Below are positions 38,395 to 48,296 of a stretch of 64,000 nucleotides of DNA, piece by piece. Under the pieces are notes generated by a model. That model was not told the origin of the DNA and made no database searches. It saw nothing but the letters and a program-made list of their open reading frames with translations. Made by a program: the position numbers and the translations under genes. The stretch comes from Halobacteriales archaeon QS_4_62_28 (lineage in GTDB: Archaea > Halobacteriota > Halobacteria > Halobacteriales > Haloarculaceae): positions 1-64,000 of the forward strand of contig PXRO01000047.1 of assembly GCA_003021685.1 (NCBI GenBank). The letters are read 5' to 3'. Within the stretch, counting starts at the first letter, position 1. The number at the start of each line of letters is the position of its first letter.

Positions 38395-40479
38395 TCAGGA
38401 CTGCTGGCGACGTGCTAGGAGTGCTGCCCCGAGCAGTGCGATGACTGCGACGACGATACCGAAGCCTGGTCCGGAACCGGAGGTGTTCTCGCCACCGCTC
38501 TCCGCCTCAGACGTCTGCTGTCCCATCATGTCCTCGTCGGAGTTGCCCTCGTCGTCCATCGATTCGGTGCCCGTCTCGGTCATCTCTTCGTCGTCCATCG
38601 TTTCCGTCATCTCTTCGTCGTTCATCGATTCGACGGTGTACTCACCAGTCGTGATAACTGGACCACCCGCGGCGACGTACGGGCCATCTGCTGCACCCTC
38701 GCTTTCGTCGAAGGTGTAGGTCTCGTCACCGTCGGTGTCGCGGTGTGCCATCGGGACGAGCGTCGCGTTCTCGCTCAACGGTTCTTCGAGTTCGATTTCC
38801 ACGTTCTCGTGAGTGCCCGGCGAGAGGTACATCGACGTGCCACGGATGCTGTCGAAGACGGCACCCTCGGTGACACTCGCGTCGTGAATCGTCACGAAGC
38901 CACCGTCCTGCAGGGTCACTTCGGGGACCGTCACAGTTGTCCCGTCACCGGCCTCGCCGTCGTAGGCGAGTGAGGCTTCGATAGTGACCGCTGCACTGTC
39001 GATGACGGCACCGCCATCGGCAGTAAACGGTCCATCAGCGCCACCCTCGCTCTCGACGAAGGTGTAGTTCATGTCGTCGTCCGTGTCCATGTGGGGCATC
39101 GCGATGAGCGACTGGGTGTCGGTCTGGCGCGTATCGAGCGTGACGGTCACGTTCTCGTGGTGTCCCGCGTCCAGGTACTCTGAGTGACCGACGACGCTGT
39201 CGAGGACGGCCCCGTCGAGCAGGGTCGAATCGTGAATCGCGACGAATCCGGGGCTGCTCAGGTCCACCGAGTCGACGACGACGGTCGTCCCGTCGCTGGA
39301 CTGGTCGCTGACCGTAACGCTCGCGGAGACGGTCACCTCGGCGGTGTCCGTGACCGCGCTTCCGTCGTCAGTGTATGGACCGTCGTTCGAACCCTCACTC
39401 GTGAGGAAGTCGTACGTCTCGTTGTCGTTCGTGTCGCGGTGGGGCATCGCAATCAGGGTCGCGTCCTCGGAGACTGGACTGTCGAGCATCACGTCGACGT
39501 TCCGGTGTAGCCCCGGTTCGAGATACATCGAGGTACCGCGAACACTGTCGAAGACGGCACCCTCGGTGACACTCGCGTCGTGGATCGTTACGAACCCGCC
39601 ATCGGGGACGTACACGGAGTCGGCAGTGACCGCGTTGCCACCCGAAGACTGGTTCTCGAAGGTCGCGCTTGCGGTGTCAGTCACCGTCGCACCAGCAGTA
39701 TCGATCACAGCACTCCCGTCAGCGCCGGTGTACGGTCCGTCGGCGTCACCCTCGCTCTCGTCGAAGGTGTATGTCTCGTCGTCGTCGGTGTCACGGTGGG
39801 CCATCGGGACCAGCGTGGTGTTCTCGCTCAGTGGTTCGGACAGCTGGACGCGCACGTTCTCGTGGACGCCCGCTTCGAGATACATCGAGGTGCCGCGGAT
39901 ACTGTCGAAGACGGCACCCTCGGTAACACTCGCGTCGTGAATCGTCACGAATCCGCCCTCGGAGAGGACGACGCGGTCGACGACGACGTTCTCACCGTTC
40001 GTCGGCTGATCACTCATCGACACCGCCGCTGAGACGGAGAGGTTCGCCTGTGCGATCACTGGTGACCCGTCGGCGGTGTAGGGTCCGTCCGTCTCGCCGT
40101 TCGAGGAGACGAAGGAGTACGTCCGGTCACCGTCGGTCTCTTGGTGGGCCATCGCCACGTACGTCCCGTCGCTGGCCTCGTCGGTCAGCGAGACGGTGAC
40201 GTTGTCGTGGGTCCCCGGTTCGAGGTACGTCGATGTGCCAGCGACGCTCCCGAGGACGTTGCCCTCGGTGACACTCGCGTCGTGAATCGTCACGTACCCG
40301 CCCTCGGGCAGTGTGACCGAGTCCACGGTGACAGCGTCACCACCGGTGGTCTGATTCGAGAAAGTTACAGCAGCGCCCTCGCTCTGGACGCCTGCAGTGC
40401 TCCCGGCCGTCGCAACACTGGCGAACCCAGTGGTCGCGACTGCCACAACGAGTATCAATGTCAGGATGCGTTCCCGCAT
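38395..40479 (-). CDS. Surface protein with five DUF7282-type repeats and PGF-CTERM
   Basis: Five ~115-aa repeats around GFVTIHDASVTEGAVFDSIRGTSMYL.PG.HENV; C-term GSGPGFGIVVAVIALLGAALLARRQQS. Confidence 0.88.
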   Translation of the reverse strand: MRERILTLILVVAVATTGFASVATAGSTAGVQSEGAAVTFSNQTTGGDAVTVDSVTLPEGGYVTIHDASVTEGNVLGSVAGTSTYLEPGTHDNVTVSLTDEASDGTYVAMAHQETDGDRTYSFVSSNGETDGPYTADGSPVIAQANLSVSAAVSMSDQPTNGENVVVDRVVLSEGGFVTIHDASVTEGAVFDSIRGTSMYLEAGVHENVRVQLSEPLSENTTLVPMAHRDTDDDETYTFDESEGDADGPYTGADGSAVIDTAGATVTDTASATFENQSSGGNAVTADSVYVPDGGFVTIHDASVTEGAVFDSVRGTSMYLEPGLHRNVDVMLDSPVSEDATLIAMPHRDTNDNETYDFLTSEGSNDGPYTDDGSAVTDTAEVTVSASVTVSDQSSDGTTVVVDSVDLSSPGFVAIHDSTLLDGAVLDSVVGHSEYLDAGHHENVTVTLDTRQTDTQSLIAMPHMDTDDDMNYTFVESEGGADGPFTADGGAVIDSAAVTIEASLAYDGEAGDGTTVTVPEVTLQDGGFVTIHDASVTEGAVFDSIRGTSMYLSPGTHENVEIELEEPLSENATLVPMAHRDTDGDETYTFDESEGAADGPYVAAGGPVITTGEYTVESMNDEEMTETMDDEEMTETGTESMDDEGNSDEDMMGQQTSEAESGGENTSGSGPGFGIVVAVIALLGAALLARRQQS

Positions 40480-40612
40480 ATCGAGGGAGAATCAGAGTAT
40501 ATAAAAAGAGGTTTTCCGAACTGGTACCGAACTCTCACCCAATTTCGGCCAGAGTGTCTGTTCGGACGGCGCTGTCACCGGCACTGACAGCAGTCACGAC
40601 AAGTCCTCGTCG

Positions 40613-40921
40613 TCAGTCCAGTGTAACCCACGTCAGGAAAGCCAGCCCGAAGGCCTCCAGGACGTGCAGCGCCATCATCGCCTGCCACGCGATGGCCGGA
40701 ACCTGGGTGCTGAACCAGATCGACAGCGTCGGGTCGATCAGGTAGTAGTACAGCGCCATCACGTTCTCTCCGAGCAGGAACACTGAGAACAACAGTAGTC
40801 CCAGCGTGTGCTTCGACCGGAGGCGATAGTAGTTACGCCCCCAGATGAACCCGAGAACTGCGAGCAGCAGGACGTTCAGTCCCACTGCCACTCGTGCGAT
40901 GTCAACCCAGACGGCCATCGA
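40613..40921 (-). CDS. DUF7521-like small membrane protein
   Basis: multi-TM ~100 aa; paired with adjacent wHTH gene. Confidence 0.65.
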   Translation of the reverse strand, partial: SMAVWVDIARVAVGLNVLLLAVLGFIWGRNYYRLRSKHTLGLLLFSVFLLGENVMALYYYLIDPTLSIWFSTQVPAIAWQAMMALHVLEAFGLAFLTWVTLD

Positions 40922-40972
40922 TATCACCTTTCGTGAGTTCGTTCATATACTCTTTCCCAATTTCGGCCATAG

Positions 40973-41251
40973 TCATGTCCCCGCTGTGTGAATGATCTCC
41001 TCGACGGTGTCCCAGTTGTGCCGCGCCCGGTCGGTCGGCAGGTACACCGCGCCGTAGTCGTCACCGCTGTTCGTGAGTATATCGTTCTCTTCGAGTACGT
41101 CCAGATGATGCCTGACAGTTTTGTAATCGAGATCGAGGTCGTCGGCCAACTGGTTTGCGTTTCGCGGGCGTTCGTCGAGCGCCCGCAGGATGCGGATGCG
41201 GTTCGACCCGCCCCGCGTCCCGGTCAACACGTACCAGAGGACGGCCTCCAT
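40973..41251 (-). CDS. ArsR-type winged-helix regulator
   Basis: GTRGGSNRIRILRALDERPRNANQLADDLDLDYKTVRHHLDVLEENDILTNSG. Confidence 0.88.
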   Translation of the reverse strand: MEAVLWYVLTGTRGGSNRIRILRALDERPRNANQLADDLDLDYKTVRHHLDVLEENDILTNSGDDYGAVYLPTDRARHNWDTVEEIIHTAGT

Positions 41252-41325
41252 TGAACGATATGACTCTCCCCGCCCATGTAAACACACCGCTCACTGTCGT
41301 GAAGTGAGTTACGACTGATCGCCGA

Positions 41326-41610
41326 TCAAACGGTAAAGAGGTGGCCCTCTGTGGGCACGTCAAAGAGACCGATCCGCGCACCCGCGTCCAGCCACGCGTG
41401 CCCGTAGGAAAACGAGGCCAGGGCATTGACCGGGTCCCCGTCCTCGCGGAAGTGCCGGCCGTCTTCGAGATACGACGTTGCCATCTCGGCACACTCGACG
41501 GCGGCGGCGTGCATCGGCGTTCCCTCTGGCGGTGCGATTTCGGCCGCGTCGACGGCCTCGGCCAGCAGCTCCTCGTATCGATCTGTCTTCTCCTGGAGAT
41601 CAGCGGTCAT
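41326..41610 (-). CDS. DUF357 domain-containing protein
   Basis: MTADLQEKTDRYEELLAEAVDAAEI...MATSYLEDGRHFREDGDPVNALASFSYGHAWLDAGARIGLF. Confidence 0.9.
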   Translation of the reverse strand: MTADLQEKTDRYEELLAEAVDAAEIAPPEGTPMHAAAVECAEMATSYLEDGRHFREDGDPVNALASFSYGHAWLDAGARIGLFDVPTEGHLFTV

Positions 41611-41713
41611 AGCGTGATCTGGCGGTCCCTGGCGTATATCGATTGTCACCGCTTTCCCGTCACGTCGATCAGACAGCGCAACCTACAAAACCCGCGATAC
41701 AGTATGGGGAGAC

Positions 41714-42760
41714 ATGACTGAGGACGTCGTGGAACATCGGACACTCATTGTCTCGGGGACAGGGATCGCGGGACTGACAGCCGCAATCTATGCTGCCCGC
41801 TCGAACAATGATCCGCTCGTGTTCGAGGGCGACGAACCGGGTGGACAGTTGACGCTGACGACAGACGTAGCGAACTACCCCGGCTTCCCGGAGGGAATCA
41901 GCGGTCCCGACCTGATCAACAACATGAAAGAGCAAGCCAAACAGTTCGGGGCCGAAATCGATCACGGTATCGTCGGGAACGTCGACGACAGCGGGCGACC
42001 CTTCCGCGTCGAACTCTCTAACGGTGACGTGTACACGTGTGACGCTTTCATCGCGGCTTCGGGGGCGAGCGCTCGCACGCTGGGGATCCCCGGCGAGGAC
42101 GAACTGATGGGCTATGGCGTCTCGACGTGTGCCACCTGTGACGGCGCGTTCTTCCGTGACGAGGACATGCTCGTGGTCGGCGGCGGCGACGCCGCGATGG
42201 AGGAGGCGACCTTCCTCACCAAGTTCGCCGATACGGTGTATATCGCCCACCGCCGCGAGGAGTTCCGCGCAGAGGACTACTGGATCGACCGCGTCCGGGA
42301 GAACGTCGAGAGCGGCGACATCGAGATCATGCGCAACACAGAGTTGCTGGAGATTCACGGCTCGGCCGAGGACGGCGTCGACCACGTCACGCTGGCCCGC
42401 AACGATGCCGGTCACCCGAAGGACAACCTCGACGACCCCGGAACCGAAACGTTCGACTTCGATGTCGGCGCTGTCTTTCTCGCCATCGGCCACACGCCGA
42501 ACACGGAGTACCTCGAAGGCACGGGCGTTCGACTCGACGACGCAGGCTACATCGGGACGAAGGGCGGCGTCGGATCGGACGAGACTGCAACCGGTGTCGA
42601 TGGCCTGTACGGCGCTGGCGACGTGGTCGACTATCACTACCAGCAGGCCGTGACCGCCGCCGGGATGGGTTGTAAGGCCGCTATCGACGCCGACGAATAC
42701 CTCGAAGGACTTCCGGAAGCCAAAGCAGGAACAGAGGCGGCCGCCGAAGCCGACGACTGA
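41714..42760 (+). CDS. trxB: Thioredoxin-disulfide reductase (FAD-dependent)
   Basis: GTGIAGLTAAIYAARSNNDPLVFEG; CATCDGAFFRDEDMLVVGGGDAAMEEA. Confidence 0.95.
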   Translation: MTEDVVEHRTLIVSGTGIAGLTAAIYAARSNNDPLVFEGDEPGGQLTLTTDVANYPGFPEGISGPDLINNMKEQAKQFGAEIDHGIVGNVDDSGRPFRVELSNGDVYTCDAFIAASGASARTLGIPGEDELMGYGVSTCATCDGAFFRDEDMLVVGGGDAAMEEATFLTKFADTVYIAHRREEFRAEDYWIDRVRENVESGDIEIMRNTELLEIHGSAEDGVDHVTLARNDAGHPKDNLDDPGTETFDFDVGAVFLAIGHTPNTEYLEGTGVRLDDAGYIGTKGGVGSDETATGVDGLYGAGDVVDYHYQQAVTAAGMGCKAAIDADEYLEGLPEAKAGTEAAAEADD

Positions 42761-42796
42761 GCGAACGCGATTCCCTGTTCGAAGGGGGGCCGCCGG

Positions 42797-43279
42797 TCAG
42801 GAGAAGATCTTTTTCAGTCGGGCGATGAGCCCGTCCCTCGGCGCTCGTGTCTCCTCGGCGGCCGTTCCGGTTTCGTTCTCCCTGTCAGTCGCTTCTGTCG
42901 CTGTCGCCTCTGTCGCTATCGACTCGTCGTCACCACCGGTTTCTGGCCCGGCGTTTGCCGATTCGTTCCCGCTCGCTTTGGCTTTCTCGACGGCCTCGTC
43001 GATGAGATCGCCAGCGTTGTTCACTGCGTCCTTGACTGTTCCTTTGACGACTTGTTTCCCCTCGAAGCGACTCCTGCTGACGGAGGTGTCGGCGGCGATA
43101 ATCACCGCGTCGGCCTCGTTGATCTGTGTCTCGCTGATTTCGTTTTCGGTGCCCATGGCCCCCTGGATCTCGACGTGAATCTCGTGGTCCCGCTCTTCGG
43201 CGGTCGTTTCCAGGTTTTCGGCGGCCATCTGGCTGTGTGCGATACCGGTCGGGCAAGCTGTGACTGCGACGAATTTCAT
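42797..43279 (-). CDS. ptfB: PTS fructose-specific IIB component
   Basis: MKFVAVTACPTGIAHSQMAAENLETTA; CPTGIAH phospho-Cys motif. Confidence 0.92.
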   Translation of the reverse strand: MKFVAVTACPTGIAHSQMAAENLETTAEERDHEIHVEIQGAMGTENEISETQINEADAVIIAADTSVSRSRFEGKQVVKGTVKDAVNNAGDLIDEAVEKAKASGNESANAGPETGGDDESIATEATATEATDRENETGTAAEETRAPRDGLIARLKKIFS

Positions 43280-44964
43280 TGTTGGGTGTTGATGATTTCG
43301 ATCACGTCGTGTTTCGTGCTCGCGGCGAGTGCACGGTCTGCAAGCGCGCGTGCTGCAGTAGACTCTGTCTCGCTGACGGCCGCCTTGACCGCCGGGATCG
43401 TCACGGCGCTCATACTGAGTTCGTCGAGTCCGAGGCCGACGAGCAGGCGCGTCAGATCCGGATCACCAGCCATCTCGCCACACATTCCGACCCAGGCGTC
43501 GTGGTCGTGTGCGGCCTCGACCGTTCGACGGATCGCCCGCAGGACTGGCGGATGACGGGGATCGTGGAGGTCCGCGACGGCGTCGTTCTCCCGTGCGGCG
43601 GCCATCACGTACTGTGCGAGGTCGTTCGTCCCGATGCTGAGGAAGTCGATCCGTTCGGCGAGTGCATCGGCCATCAGCACGGCACCGGGCGTCTCGATCA
43701 TCACGCCGAGTTCCGGCATGTCGACGGCGACACCGTCTGCTTCGAGGGCTTCTGTGACCGAGTCCACGCGGTCGAGTGCCGCGTCGAGTTCGTCGGTTGT
43801 CGCGACGAGCGGGAACATGATCGACAACGTTCCCTCGGTGTCTGCAGACGCTCGAAGGAGTGCCCGCAGCTGGGTCTCGAAGAGATCGGTGTCGGGCCCG
43901 AGTGAACGACGGATACCACGCTGGCCGAGAAACGGGTTCTCCTCGTCCGGAATATCGAGATAGGGAACCGGTTTGTCGCCGCCGATATCAAGCGTCCGGA
44001 CGACGACGCGGCCCTCGGGGAACGATTCGAGGGCGTCCCGGTACGTGTCGACCTGTTCGCTTTCGTCGGGTGGGGACTCGCGGTCGAGGAAGAGAAATTC
44101 CGTCCGGTAGAGACCGATCCCGTCGGCCCCCTGATCGACGGTCCCCTGAATCTCGGCGGTCGTTCCGACGTTCGCCGCGACCTCGATTTCGACGCCGTCC
44201 GCCGTTTCGACTCGTTCGCGGCGGATTTCGACATCCCGCTTTTCACTCACTCGTTCACGGGTCTCCTCGTCGGGACCGACGACGAGCGTGTCGTTTTCGG
44301 CATCGACTGCCACTTCGACGCCGTCCTCGACTTCGAACAGCGCTTCGCCGACGCCCACAATCGCCGGGATGCCAAGCGACCGGGCGAAAATGGCCGCGTG
44401 CGAGGTCCGACCGCCGGTGGCCGTCGCGAACCCCGCGATCCGATCCGGGTCGAGTTGTGCCGTATCACTCGGCGTGAGTCGCTCGGCGAGGACCGCCGTT
44501 CCCGCTGGCAACTCGGCCAGGTCGATGCGTTCACCACCGGACAGCAGGCGTAGCAGCCGATCACGAAGGTCGCGGAGGTCGTCTGCCCGTTCGGCCATCC
44601 GCCCCTCCATACCCTCGAACTGATCGATTGCGTCGCCGAACGCGCTGTCGACAGCAACCTCCGCGGCCTGCCCGCTGTCGATCGCGGCTTCGACGGCGTC
44701 GGTTATCTGTGGGTCAGAGAGAAACTGCCGGTGTGCATCGAAGATCTCCGCCTCGTCTTCGCCGACGACCTTCGCCGTTCGTTCCCGCTCTGCGTGCAGT
44801 TCCTCGTCGGCTTGTTCGCGTGCGCGCTCGAACCGTTCGTGTTCGATGTCAGGATCGTCTGCCTGGATCGCGTCGAGGTCGGGTCCCCCGTCCGGGCGGT
44901 ACCAGCGGACGGTACCGAGACCAGACAGGGGCGTGACACCGACGCCGGAGAGTGTTCGGGTCAT
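43276..44964 (-). CDS. ptsI: PTS enzyme I
   Basis: GGRTSHAAIFARSLGIPAIVG phospho-His motif; LSIGTNDLAQYVMAAAREN; DPDLTRLLVGLGLDELSMS. Confidence 0.96.
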   Translation of the reverse strand: MTRTLSGVGVTPLSGLGTVRWYRPDGGPDLDAIQADDPDIEHERFERAREQADEELHAERERTAKVVGEDEAEIFDAHRQFLSDPQITDAVEAAIDSGQAAEVAVDSAFGDAIDQFEGMEGRMAERADDLRDLRDRLLRLLSGGERIDLAELPAGTAVLAERLTPSDTAQLDPDRIAGFATATGGRTSHAAIFARSLGIPAIVGVGEALFEVEDGVEVAVDAENDTLVVGPDEETRERVSEKRDVEIRRERVETADGVEIEVAANVGTTAEIQGTVDQGADGIGLYRTEFLFLDRESPPDESEQVDTYRDALESFPEGRVVVRTLDIGGDKPVPYLDIPDEENPFLGQRGIRRSLGPDTDLFETQLRALLRASADTEGTLSIMFPLVATTDELDAALDRVDSVTEALEADGVAVDMPELGVMIETPGAVLMADALAERIDFLSIGTNDLAQYVMAAARENDAVADLHDPRHPPVLRAIRRTVEAAHDHDAWVGMCGEMAGDPDLTRLLVGLGLDELSMSAVTIPAVKAAVSETESTAARALADRALAASTKHDVIEIINTQQ

Positions 44965-45239
44965 TCTTCGTCGGTCTCCGGTGTCGTCAGGACACTTTCG
45001 AGTGCGCTCATCGCCTCCTGTTCGTCTTCGCCCTCGGCGCGGATAGTGATCGACTCGCCAGTCTTGATACCGAGTCCGGTGACAGCGAGAATGCTTCCGG
45101 CGTTGACGAGGTCGTCACCGTCGTCGGGTGTCCCGACGGTGATCTCGCTGTCATACTCGTTGACGGTTTCGACGAACTTCGTCGCTGGACGAGCGTGGAG
45201 CCCGTCCTCCGGGACGACTGTGACCGTCCGTTCGATCAC
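44961..45239 (-). CDS. ptsH: Phosphocarrier protein HPr
   Basis: VVPEDGLHARPATKFVETVNEYDSEI; LHARPA motif. Confidence 0.95.
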   Translation of the reverse strand: MIERTVTVVPEDGLHARPATKFVETVNEYDSEITVGTPDDGDDLVNAGSILAVTGLGIKTGESITIRAEGEDEQEAMSALESVLTTPETDEE

Positions 45240-45700
45240 GATACCGCCTCCAGTACGATCTCCTGGACACGCTCGGGTGACTCGGCCTCCAGGAGTGCCT
45301 CGCGAGTCGCTTCGTGCACCAGCGACCGCGAGAGCGAACTCAGCATTTCGAGATGGTCCTCACCACCCGACTCCGGAACGAGCAACAGGAATATCAGCGT
45401 CGCTGGTTCGTCGTCGACGGCATCGAAATCAATTCCCTCGGGAACCCGAGTGAACGCGATTGTCGGTTGCACGACCGCGGCACTTTTCGCGTGAGGGATA
45501 CCGATACCCATACCGACGCCGGTCGTCGCCTGTTTCTCTCGTTCCTGAAGATCCTGTAATGCCTGATCGAAGTCGGTGACGCGGCCAGCATCGACTGCCA
45601 GGTCCAGCAGGAATTCCATGACTCCCTCCTTGTTCTGGGGCGCTCCATCGAGGGCGATCAGATCTGTCGTGAGCGGTGGATTGTCTTCGTTGAGTGCCAT
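45236..45700 (-). CDS. ptfA: PTS fructose-specific IIA component
   Basis: GVGMGIGIPHAKSAAVVQPTIAFTRV phospho-His motif. Confidence 0.94.
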   Translation of the reverse strand: MALNEDNPPLTTDLIALDGAPQNKEGVMEFLLDLAVDAGRVTDFDQALQDLQEREKQATTGVGMGIGIPHAKSAAVVQPTIAFTRVPEGIDFDAVDDEPATLIFLLLVPESGGEDHLEMLSSLSRSLVHEATREALLEAESPERVQEIVLEAVS

Positions 45701-45731
45701 TGGTTTGATGTTGAGACGCCTAATTCGCTTG

Positions 45732-46880
45732 TCAGGCCGTTGCTCCGGCCTCTTCTCTCTCTGCGACCCGGTCCCGAACGTCGGGTTTGAGCACCGTCGC
45801 AATAGCGGCGGTTACGACCGTCCCGAGTGCGATACAGCCCAGGAACAGCAGGGCGCTGTTCGAGAGGATGACGACGAAGATACCACCGTGGGGCGCGGGC
45901 ATCGCCACACCGAGGCCGAGGGCGGTCGCAGCGGCCACTGCGCTTCCGACCATGCTACTCGGAATCACTCGGAGCGGATCGGCGGCAGCGTACGGAATCG
46001 CGCCCTCGGTGATGAAAGAGAGCCCCATCGGGATCGCGGCGATCGCGTTCTCGTACATCTCTTCGGGGTACTTGTGTGGGGCGATAAGGTTCGACAGTGC
46101 CATACCCAGCGGCGGCGTCATGCCGCCGATCATCACTGCCGCCATCGGTCCAGTGATACCGTCGGCGATGAGCGCGACTGCAAACACGTAGGCGACTTTG
46201 TTGACCGGACCACCCATATCGAAGGCCATCATCGCACCGAGGATGATACCGAGGAAAACCGCGTTCGTACCTTCCATCGATTCGAGGAAGGTGGTGAGTG
46301 CGTTCTCGGCAATCGCGATGGGAACTCCGAGACCGACGATCATCACCGGTGCGAGAACCGCCGTTGTCAGTACCGGGATGACCAGTATCGGCATCATCGG
46401 CCGGAGCCACGACGGGACCGACCAGCCCTTCATCCAACGAGAGACGTGCCCGGCGAGGAGACCGGCGACGATTGCACCCAGGAAGCCAGCCACCGCACCC
46501 TCGGCGGAGAAACCGATGAGCTGGCCTGCAGCGTTGATGAGCGATTCCTGCTGGACGGCGTATGCAAGGATGAATCCCGGTGCGAGCCCCGGTTTATCGG
46601 CGATCGCGTATGCAATGTACGCTCCCAGGATCGGGATCATTATTTCCAGTCCCAGCACACCGATCTCGGCGAGATACCAACCCAGTGACCCAGTTTCCTC
46701 GAACACTGTTTCAGTATCGCCGGCGGTAAACGGCAACTCCGCGACCATGAATCCGACTGCGAGGAAAATCCCACCGATCGTCACGAAGGGAATCATGAAC
46801 GAAACACCGGTCATCAGGTCTTCTTTGACCGACGTCACGTGTGAACGAAGTCGACTTTCTGCCTGATCTCGAGTTGCCAT
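45732..46880 (-). CDS. ptfC: PTS fructose-specific IIC component
   Basis: LMTGVSFMIPFVTIGGIFLAVGFMV...FDMGGPVNKVAYVF; multi-TM. Confidence 0.95.
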   Translation of the reverse strand: MATRDQAESRLRSHVTSVKEDLMTGVSFMIPFVTIGGIFLAVGFMVAELPFTAGDTETVFEETGSLGWYLAEIGVLGLEIMIPILGAYIAYAIADKPGLAPGFILAYAVQQESLINAAGQLIGFSAEGAVAGFLGAIVAGLLAGHVSRWMKGWSVPSWLRPMMPILVIPVLTTAVLAPVMIVGLGVPIAIAENALTTFLESMEGTNAVFLGIILGAMMAFDMGGPVNKVAYVFAVALIADGITGPMAAVMIGGMTPPLGMALSNLIAPHKYPEEMYENAIAAIPMGLSFITEGAIPYAAADPLRVIPSSMVGSAVAAATALGLGVAMPAPHGGIFVVILSNSALLFLGCIALGTVVTAAIATVLKPDVRDRVAEREEAGATA

Positions 46881-47057
46881 TGGTCCACGTTATCATTACT
46901 CTCAGACGCGACAAAAAGCTATCCCGGGATGATAATATCGATAGGATTATAACTAGTCGGACGTTGAGTTACTGGTATTTACTGTATGCCGACTATTGTT
47001 GATACGCTCGAAACTCGTATGGCAGACCATTTACGTAGTCCCATCAAACGACGGTGC

Positions 47058-47342
47058 ATGACAGACGACACTGTCACCGTGACACTGCAAGCAGACGAGG
47101 AAAGCGACGAACTGACCGTCCCGACAGCACTCGTGGACATGCTTCGCGAGAGCGACGAATCGACGCCACAGCTCGTCGGCGACATCGCCATGTTCGGCAT
47201 GGCACAGCGGATCCACGGTGCAGTGCACCACGCACAGGGTGAACCCACAGCGGAGATTCAGGACGCGAACGAGACGACGATGGACCTGTTCGAGGATCGG
47301 TTCGACGCAACGTTCGCCGAACTCACTGGTCACGACCACTAG
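47058..47342 (+). CDS. DUF7545-like hypothetical protein
   Basis: MTDDTVTVTLQADEESDELTVPTALVDMLRESDESTPQLVGDIAMFGMAQRIHGAVHHAQG. Confidence 0.65.
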   Translation: MTDDTVTVTLQADEESDELTVPTALVDMLRESDESTPQLVGDIAMFGMAQRIHGAVHHAQGEPTAEIQDANETTMDLFEDRFDATFAELTGHDH

Positions 47343-47392
47343 AGAAATCGAGCGACGGTTCTGCCATATCTTCGACTGATCGCGAGCGTCTG

Positions 47393-48061
47393 TTACTCGT
47401 CGTCGACGGTCCACTGCAGGAGGACGCCGTCGTCGAGTCGGTCCACGGTGGCAAGTTCCAGTTCCGGAAACGCTTCGATGAACCCCTCGCCATCAGCGAG
47501 GGTCGGTGCATCACGGCCGCCGATGACAGTCGGGCCGACGAACACCGAGAACTCGTCGACCAGGCCCGCCTCGAACAGCGAGAAGATCAATTCGCCGCCA
47601 CCCTCGACCAGCAACTGGTCGATACCGTCACCCGCCAGTTTCGCGAGGGTCGTTACGAGGTCGACCCGATCCTCGCCAGCGGCGATGACTGTTGCGCCGG
47701 CATCTTCCATCTGCTCGATGAAATCCGTCGGTGCCGCTTCGCTGACCAGCAAGTAGGTGAGCGCATCGTCGTTCAGAACGGACGCGTCCGGCGGTGTCCG
47801 GATCCGCGAATCGGCGACGACGCGAGCCGGGTTTGCCGGTTTGCCCCGCTGTTCACGCGCCCGCTTGTGCTCGGCGTCGTCGAGTGTCAGCGATGGGTCG
47901 TCTGCGAGGACCGTTCCGACGCCGACCATCACCGCATCGCTCTCCGCCCGAAGTCTGTCCACTCGGCCGAAATCTTCGAATCCAGAGATTTCGATCTGTT
48001 CTCGCCTGCGTGTCGAAAGCTTCCCGTCGGCACTCATGGCGGCGTTCACGACGACGTGCAT
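47393..48061 (-). CDS. arfC: 2,5-diamino-6-(ribosylamino)-4(3H)-pyrimidinone 5'-phosphate reductase
   Basis: HVVVNAAMSADGKLSTRRREQIEISG...DAVMVGVGTVLADDPSLT...LLVEGGGELIFSLFEAGLVDE. Confidence 0.92.
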   Translation of the reverse strand: MHVVVNAAMSADGKLSTRRREQIEISGFEDFGRVDRLRAESDAVMVGVGTVLADDPSLTLDDAEHKRAREQRGKPANPARVVADSRIRTPPDASVLNDDALTYLLVSEAAPTDFIEQMEDAGATVIAAGEDRVDLVTTLAKLAGDGIDQLLVEGGGELIFSLFEAGLVDEFSVFVGPTVIGGRDAPTLADGEGFIEAFPELELATVDRLDDGVLLQWTVDDE

Positions 48062-48194
48062 GCCACGACGGAGGATGCAAGCGATAAAACAAATTTCGGA
48101 TCCAGAGCGGCCGGTCAGGCATCCAGTCGATAACGTGGCCCGCGGAGCCTGCGATTATCTATAGTAAAAATGCGGTTGGCGATATGGTGGCTAC

Positions 48195-48210
48195 TTATAT
48201 GTACATATAA
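48195..48210. promoter_or_regulatory. Perfect 16-bp palindrome in divergent arfC/rpa region
   Basis: TTATATGTACATATAA followed by TATATACT. Confidence 0.55.
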
Positions 48211-48296
48211 TATATACTGGGGTTTTCGGATCTGTGTCGCTCGACCGAGTTCTGACCACAGAACGCTTTTGTTCGGGCCAACCAAACGACTGACCG

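Noticed and set aside
42797-46880. PTS cluster as a novel archaeal system
   Set aside because: Same components are already known in Haloferax-type haloarchaea; reported only as low interest.
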